From contig NZ_AP024452.1 of assembly GCF_016865485.1 (NCBI RefSeq), forward strand, positions 6,346,501 through 6,410,500: a stretch of 64,000 nucleotides of DNA, written 5' to 3'. The translations under genes and the position numbers were made by a program. How positions within the stretch are numbered: position 1 is the stretch's first letter; the number at the start of each line of letters is the position of its first letter. Below, piece after piece: positions 59,211 to 64,000 of this stretch. The notes beneath the pieces were generated by a model. The model was not told the origin of the DNA and did no database searches. It saw only the letters and a program-made list of their open reading frames with translations. The stretch is from Luteitalea sp. TBR-22 (GTDB lineage Bacteria > Acidobacteriota > Vicinamibacteria > Vicinamibacterales > Vicinamibacteraceae).

Positions 59211-61007
59211 TCAGCAAGGCTGGGACAGCAGGGACCGCGTTGCGACCGTGAGCGTCAACGCGAGATCGATGTTCGAGGCATGATTCTGTCGGTCCGAGTA
59301 GAACTCGTCGACCATCGCTCGAACTCGCGTGCGCTCGAGATAGGCTGGCAAGTCGCTGCCGCAGAGCGTGTCTCTCACATACGGCTCCAGATCGTTCCGC
59401 AGCAACGCACGGAGGTGGTAGAACTTGTGGCGGCCGAGCAGTCTCGATTCGACTCCCATCACTCGTCGCAACCGTGGTCGTCTCGTCAGCAGGTCAGGCA
59501 TTCCCGTGTTGGCGAGGTACTCGGCCTTGAAGGTGACCTCCCTCCAGAAACGGAGGAGGTATCGTCTGGCCGACCAACCTCGACCGAGCAGTCCGCGGTC
59601 CGTGGGAACGTCGAGCAGCTGTGGACTGTGGTCGTTGATGACGCGCACGGACAGTGCTGTCCCATCCATCGCAGGTGGAGCCTGGTAGACGAGACGGACG
59701 ATTTCATTGTCCAGGAAGGGTGTCGTCGTCACGACTTGTGACGTCTCGACGGCTCGGCGGCCATAGCCATGGTCCGGTGCTTGATGGAAGGCCGCGAATG
59801 ACACCGGATGCCAGCGGGCTATCTCGCCAAACTCGGCATGGGCCTCCGCCGCGTCAGCACGAAGATCTGGGCACAACACGGCTACACGTTTGAGGCTGGC
59901 GCCGACGGCTCTGGCGCCCCTGAGAATCTCGCTGCCGTAGTTGCCTGTGATGCGAACCGGCGCGATGCGACTCGCCAGGGTGTTCACGTACAACTCTGCC
60001 GCGCCGGGCAGTCCGATGTAGCCGTCCGATATCCACACGGACCGTTCGAACCAGGTATCTGCAGACCTGGCAAATCCTGCATCCAGGGAAAGCGCCTCGA
60101 AGGGCACCTCGCACCGGTGGGCGAGTTCGCGTCCAATTCGAACGTCGAACGGCTCTCGCACAGGCCCGCCGAAGGAGTAGCAAGGAAGCGTGCGGCGTGC
60201 GGCATTCGCGACCGAGAGGACCATGCGCGAATCGAGTCCGCCCGTCAGCGAGAGAGCGGCATCTACATCCTGCAGCTGGCGCATCGTCGCCCTGGCGAAC
60301 TCGACAGAGAACTGTGCGGCGAAGGTCTCAGGCTCGAGCGCGTTCTGATCTTCCCAGTCTCGGCGGTCGAAGTATGTCCGCCGCTCGATGGCACCATCTG
60401 GCTCCAAGAACAATACTTGCGCCGGCGGCAGTACCTGGATGCCCGTGAACAGTGAAGTGCCTGACAGTGTGCACCCGCACACGACCATCTGGGCGAGACC
60501 TCTGCGATCGATACTGGTCGGCTCGGGGTGGCCGGCGATGACGCCTCGCGCACACGAAGCGACGCACACTCCGGTGCTCGTGAAGCGCGCAAACAGCCGC
60601 TGGACACCGAATCGGTCGTTGAAGATGGCCGTTCGGCCCGTACGTCGATCGACGACGACGCCGGCGTACGTGCCGTTCAAGGTCAGCAGCCTGCTCATGA
60701 AGCCAGGTCGGTCACCCGAATGCCAGGCCGCGGCAAGCTCGTTCAGTCGGTCGGCGGCATCATTAGAGGCTCCAAGATCCACTTGTCCGATCATGGTCAG
60801 GAACGAATGGCCGGTGTCGATCAGCAGAGGCGCGGCGGACGGGGCTCTGGCCTGCAACCGAGACGTCTGAACGTGAACGCCGAGTTCGTCGAGATTGAGC
60901 TGTGAGCCTTGACCTGGCGCGGTCGCGGATGCTCGGTGCATGGCCGCGAGTGTGGCGCGCGCTTCTTTGGCCGGTAGGGGTCCGACGTAGGCAACGAGGC
61001 TCGACAT
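59211..61007 (-). CDS. asparagine-synthase-like protein lacking the glutaminase Cys
   Basis: A 598-residue protein with the two-domain layout of asparagine synthase. The C-terminal ATP-pyrophosphatase domain has the PP-loop LSLTGGLDSR (SGGLDS type). The N-terminal glutamine amidotransferase fold is present (VVDRRTGRTAIFNDRFGVQRLF), but the protein begins MSSLVAYVG where active enzymes begin MCG, so the nucleophile Cys2 is Ser. It would use ammonia or do an ATP-dependent amide or ligase reaction without glutamine. Such homologues sit in exosortase-associated polysaccharide loci. ATG 61007; a TTG at 61034 followed by a Cys codon is not in register with Cys2. Confidence 0.88.
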   Translation of the reverse strand: MSSLVAYVGPLPAKEARATLAAMHRASATAPGQGSQLNLDELGVHVQTSRLQARAPSAAPLLIDTGHSFLTMIGQVDLGASNDAADRLNELAAAWHSGDRPGFMSRLLTLNGTYAGVVVDRRTGRTAIFNDRFGVQRLFARFTSTGVCVASCARGVIAGHPEPTSIDRRGLAQMVVCGCTLSGTSLFTGIQVLPPAQVLFLEPDGAIERRTYFDRRDWEDQNALEPETFAAQFSVEFARATMRQLQDVDAALSLTGGLDSRMVLSVANAARRTLPCYSFGGPVREPFDVRIGRELAHRCEVPFEALSLDAGFARSADTWFERSVWISDGYIGLPGAAELYVNTLASRIAPVRITGNYGSEILRGARAVGASLKRVAVLCPDLRADAAEAHAEFGEIARWHPVSFAAFHQAPDHGYGRRAVETSQVVTTTPFLDNEIVRLVYQAPPAMDGTALSVRVINDHSPQLLDVPTDRGLLGRGWSARRYLLRFWREVTFKAEYLANTGMPDLLTRRPRLRRVMGVESRLLGRHKFYHLRALLRNDLEPYVRDTLCGSDLPAYLERTRVRAMVDEFYSDRQNHASNIDLALTLTVATRSLLSQPC

Positions 61008-61014
61008 GCGGTCG

Positions 61015-62235
61015 TCAGTCGGCAATCGGCACAACGGCCGACAACAGTGCCGCCAGCCCCCTGTACGTTGTCGCCTGAGCCCAATGCAGCATCGGCGCCT
61101 TCGCCTTCATGATCGGGTAGGCACGGTAGTAAAAATGCCCATCAGGCGCCTGCATGTTGGCGATCGTCCAGCCAGCGACCCGGTGCGCGAGGTCAAGACA
61201 GTCAGGCCGTGTCTTGCCGAAGCGCGCGAGAGTCTCGATGGACTGCGCTGCACACTGGCTGTCGATCGGCTGCGTGCGGTCGTGGTAGTACCGGGGGCAC
61301 CCGTCCTCGCGGAAGAAGTGCGCAATGTAGTACTCCAGCCCCCTGGCAATTGCGGCGTCGAACCGGCTGTCGCCGGTGGCGTCCGCGTAGCACTTGAGAC
61401 TATCGAGGTTGTAGCCGGTGTGAAAGTTGTCGATCCAGTGGTATTTGTCCTCTTCGGCATACCACCAGGACCCGTCCGGTCGCTGCCGCGAACAGCTGTA
61501 CTCCATCGCGGCCGTCGCTGTTGCCGTGTAGTCGCTGTTGCCGGTCAAGCGCCCCGTTCGCGCCAGGAACGCGGCCCCGAGCATGTTGGCGTTGTGGATC
61601 GACTCCTGTTCGATCATGTGATAGCTGATGCACGTACCGTCGCTGGTTCGCTCACGCGGCAGGTCCATGATCCAGTCACATGCGCTTTCGGCGATCCGGA
61701 GGTAACGAGGCTCGCCGAGGGCTTCGTACCCGTCGAGGAACGCCAGCCCGATCAGCGACGTCCACACGATGATCGACTCGTCCTTGGAGTAGCGGCCACC
61801 CCGGCTGGCGAAGTCGAAGTGGTTTGCCCACGAATGCTTCTCGAACTTCGGTGACTTGTGCACGATCAGCCAGTCGAGGCACGCGCGAGCCCTGGCTGCA
61901 TAGCTGTCGTCGCCGGTCAGCTTCCACATTTCAATGTACGCCGCGGCCATGTAGCCGCGGCCCTTGGTGGATGGCAGCGGTCTGATCCCGAGCAGCGGGC
62001 GCAGGTTGAGCGGGCTCTGACGCACAGCCTGCATCAGGAGCCGCTCGCACAACAGGTTGCCGAACGTCAGCGAGCGAAGCGGTGACGACAGGCCGTCGAA
62101 GGGCTCGTAGGCCATGTATTCGTGCTGCTCGACCCACTGCTCCACTCGCTTGAGGCTCTGGTACACGGCCCCGGATCGTGCGTCGAGCGACTCGGGTGAG
62201 AACGCTCGCGAATAGGTTTTCATGTGTAAGCTCAT
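61015..62235 (-). CDS. alpha/alpha-barrel glycan-locus protein
   Basis: A 406-residue soluble protein with no signal peptide and a (alpha/alpha)6-barrel pattern of the six-hairpin glycosidase superfamily: GYMAAAYIEMWKLTGDDSYAARARACLDWL, DGSWWYAEEDKYHWIDNFHTGYNLDSL. Homologues occur in exopolysaccharide loci and are often annotated only as such. The catalytic residues are not identifiable by eye. It may act on the glycan or on a precursor. The start may be ATG 62235 or 62223. The gene is seven bases from both neighbours. Confidence 0.7.
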   Translation of the reverse strand: MSLHMKTYSRAFSPESLDARSGAVYQSLKRVEQWVEQHEYMAYEPFDGLSSPLRSLTFGNLLCERLLMQAVRQSPLNLRPLLGIRPLPSTKGRGYMAAAYIEMWKLTGDDSYAARARACLDWLIVHKSPKFEKHSWANHFDFASRGGRYSKDESIIVWTSLIGLAFLDGYEALGEPRYLRIAESACDWIMDLPRERTSDGTCISYHMIEQESIHNANMLGAAFLARTGRLTGNSDYTATATAAMEYSCSRQRPDGSWWYAEEDKYHWIDNFHTGYNLDSLKCYADATGDSRFDAAIARGLEYYIAHFFREDGCPRYYHDRTQPIDSQCAAQSIETLARFGKTRPDCLDLAHRVAGWTIANMQAPDGHFYYRAYPIMKAKAPMLHWAQATTYRGLAALLSAVVPIAD

Positions 62236-62242
62236 CGGGTCG

Positions 62243-63121
62243 TCACGCGGTCCTGCGGACCAGGGCTGATCGCAATCGTGCCATCTGCTCCGATCTATTG
62301 AACCGCGCGAGCTCTGGCGAGACCACGCGGCGCTTGCCCGACAGCAGCGCCCAGAAGTATCCGGTCAGGAGTGCGGCACCACCCACCAGATGGGGCCGTC
62401 GCGTCATCTGATACGCGCCCCTGAAGAGTTGCCATGCCGGGTGGCCGCCGAGCGCGAAGTCCTTCTGGCCGTGCCGGAACAGAGCGCGGACCTTACCCTG
62501 TGAGGCGCCCGTACCCATCGGCCGATGGTGGATGCTGATGCGCTCGGTGAAGGTCCTGGTCTGCCAGCCCTTCATGCGAGCCGTGGTGACGGCCACCCAA
62601 TCGATGCCTCCGCCGGGTATCGGGACGTACCCCCCGATCTCCTCGAAGCACTCCCTCCTGAACAGTTGGCAGGCGCCCGACACATGGTTCTGGTTCGTGT
62701 AGCGGTAATCGTACGTCGCTCCACCCTCGGCGAAGGGAGTTCCGGCCACGCCGAGTCGCGGGCTGTCGCTGAACTTCTTCAGAAGGAACTCGAAATAGTC
62801 CGGCCCAAACGAGATGTCCGCATCAAGGCTGCCAATGACGTCGTAACGAACGGCCGAGAGCCTGGCAAGGCCGGCATTGAAGGCCTGCACTTTCGCAGCG
62901 AAGTCCCGCGAGCGATCCTGCGACAGGCAGACCAGTTCGATGAAAGGCGCCGAAGCCGCATACTCGGCGACCAGCCGCTCCGTGGCGTCAGTGGAACCGT
63001 CGCTCACGATGACCCACCGCACGGGCAGTACGGTCTGCCGCGCCACTGACTCGAGGGTTTTGCCGATGTAGTCCGCCTCGTTCCGGGCCGGCGTGACGAG
63101 AGCGTAGGAGAGGTCGCTCAT
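62243..63121 (-). CDS. family 2 glycosyltransferase
   Basis: A 292-residue GT-A enzyme: YALVTPARNEADYIGKTL, VIVSDGSTDATERL, VIGSLDADISFGPDYFEFLL (metal-binding DAD), and a C-terminal amphipathic part. ATG 63121 overlaps the aminotransferase stop (TGATG). The open frame continues upstream to 63898, but only as a shadow of the aminotransferase gene. Confidence 0.9.
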   Translation of the reverse strand: MSDLSYALVTPARNEADYIGKTLESVARQTVLPVRWVIVSDGSTDATERLVAEYAASAPFIELVCLSQDRSRDFAAKVQAFNAGLARLSAVRYDVIGSLDADISFGPDYFEFLLKKFSDSPRLGVAGTPFAEGGATYDYRYTNQNHVSGACQLFRRECFEEIGGYVPIPGGGIDWVAVTTARMKGWQTRTFTERISIHHRPMGTGASQGKVRALFRHGQKDFALGGHPAWQLFRGAYQMTRRPHLVGGAALLTGYFWALLSGKRRVVSPELARFNRSEQMARLRSALVRRTA

Positions 63122-64000
63122 CAAAGGCACGAACGCAGGCTGTTCACCACATGGTCGGCTTGCGCGCCGCTCAACTCGGGAAACATGGGAAGCGAAAGAA
63201 CGTCTCCCGACGCTCGCAATGCCTCTGGGAAGTCCGCGGGAGCGTGGCCGAGGTGCCGGTATGCCTCGAGGTGCGGCAGGGCAATCGGATAGTGGATGCC
63301 GGTCTCGATGCCGCTCGTCTTGAGGGAAGCCTGAATCGCATCGCGACGCGCCGCAGGCACGCGCACCACGTACAGGTGGTAGACCGCGCGGACATCCGGA
63401 AGCTCGTATGGCAGCGTGACCGGCGTCTCCTGGAGCAGAGCCGTGTACCGGGCGGCGTTCGAGCGGCGCGCCTCGGTCCATCGCTCGAGGTGCGCGAGCT
63501 TCACCCGAAGAATGGCCGCCTGGAGGCCGTCCAGTCGGCTGTTGACACCCTCCATCGTGTGGTCGTACTTGGCGATGCGCCCGTGGTTGGCAATCATGCG
63601 GGCCCGCGTTGCCACGTCGGCATCGGCGGTCACGATCGCCCCGGCATCGCCGTACGCACCCAGGTTCTTTCCCGGATAGAAGGAGTAGCAGGTCGCGTCG
63701 GCCAGGGTCGCAATCGGCTGCTGCCTGTACAGCGCGCCGTGAGCTTGTGCGGCATCGCCAACAATCCGCAGGCCATGCCTGAAGGCGATGTCGCGGATGG
63801 GATCCATGTCGGCAGGCTGGCCATAGAGATGGACCGGCACGATCGCCCGAGTAGCCGCGGTGATCTTCTCCTCTATGCGAGAGACGTCGATGTTGCACGT
63901 TCTCGGATCGATGTCCACGAAGACCGGCGACGCACCAGCCATCGTGATCGCTTCCGACGTCGCGATGAAGGAGTTCGCGGCCGTGATCACCTCGTGACCT
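63121..64000 (-). CDS. DegT/DnrJ/EryC1 aminotransferase, 5' end outside the window
   Basis: About 293 residues of a PLP-dependent sugar aminotransferase or dehydratase. It begins inside HEVITAANSFIAT and continues to the stop. The PLP Lys is in FYPGKNLGAYGDAG, and Asp-Ala-Ala-Gln (GDAAQAHG) is the pyridine-binding region. Such enzymes make 4- or 3-amino sugars on nucleotide carriers for glycans. The start and first exported part are beyond the right edge. It is translationally coupled to the glycosyltransferase. Confidence 0.92.
   Translation of the reverse strand, partial: GHEVITAANSFIATSEAITMAGASPVFVDIDPRTCNIDVSRIEEKITAATRAIVPVHLYGQPADMDPIRDIAFRHGLRIVGDAAQAHGALYRQQPIATLADATCYSFYPGKNLGAYGDAGAIVTADADVATRARMIANHGRIAKYDHTMEGVNSRLDGLQAAILRVKLAHLERWTEARRSNAARYTALLQETPVTLPYELPDVRAVYHLYVVRVPAARRDAIQASLKTSGIETGIHYPIALPHLEAYRHLGHAPADFPEALRASGDVLSLPMFPELSGAQADHVVNSLRSCL

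Noticed and set aside
62243-63898. Apparent 551-residue protein containing the glycosyltransferase
   Set aside because: The first 259 residues are read out of frame through the aminotransferase gene; only the part from 63121 matches a glycosyltransferase.

Overview
The window is high-GC and densely coded, and it holds many exported proteins with PEP-CTERM or VPDGG-type C-terminal anchors, an exosortase with its PrsK/PrsR two-component pair, Tat-exported enzymes and a molybdenum hydroxylase. This mix suggests a Gram-negative soil-type bacterium, most likely an Acidobacteriota of the Vicinamibacteria (Luteitalea-like). The assignment is an inference from gene content. No rRNA, tRNA, CRISPR array, transposase or phage gene was seen.

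Layout. 0-1.7 kb: end of a sensor kinase and its OmpR-type regulator. 1.8-6.6 kb: a CHRD protein, a Tat-exported class V aminotransferase and three PEP-CTERM proteins, one of only 67 residues. 6.7-8.9 kb: a KtrA/KtrB-like potassium uptake pair. 9.1-13.2 kb: a three-subunit Tat-exported molybdenum hydroxylase plus a small Cys-rich protein. 13.4-28.5 kb: mixed metabolic and envelope genes (CHRD PEP-CTERM protein, EamA transporter, DUF1326, SDR, aldo/keto reductase, a YD-repeat protein, an MTHFR-like protein, a beta-CASP nuclease, dipeptidyl peptidase III, a HEAT-cyclophilin fusion, a ThrE exporter). 28.9-34.2 kb: two photolyases, a DUF3253 protein and an AAA/DUF4143 ATPase. 34.6-47.6 kb: an exosortase island with four VPDGG-anchored proteins between two paralogous 753- and 755-residue TPR proteins, followed by prsR, prsK and the exosortase. 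47.6-64 kb: an exopolysaccharide locus (glycosyltransferases, flippase, O-antigen-ligase-like polymerase, deacetylase, beta-helix protein, acyltransferase, Asn-synthase-like protein, aminotransferase).

How the parts may work together. PrsK and PrsR are a membrane kinase and a sigma-54 activator (PrsR has GAFTGA). Sites fitting the -24/-12 promoter of sigma-54 lie upstream of nearly every exosortase substrate in the window, on both sides of the island, and also upstream of the beta-helix protein and the YD-repeat protein. All four VPDGG genes have a shared 15-nt element (three copies, one between a divergent pair) about 100-160 bp from their candidate promoters, a distance typical of activator binding sites. 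The two largest VPDGG proteins each have a single Cys and a Gln-x-Ala-(Ile/Leu)-Trp motif, as in thioester-forming adhesion domains. The inferred picture is a PrsR/sigma-54-controlled programme that displays anchored, possibly covalently binding, surface proteins together with a secreted polysaccharide.

The first 37.4 kb also carries about 20 copies of an intergenic hairpin repeat whose stem varies from copy to copy while keeping its base pairing. I see no copy in the exosortase and polysaccharide half.
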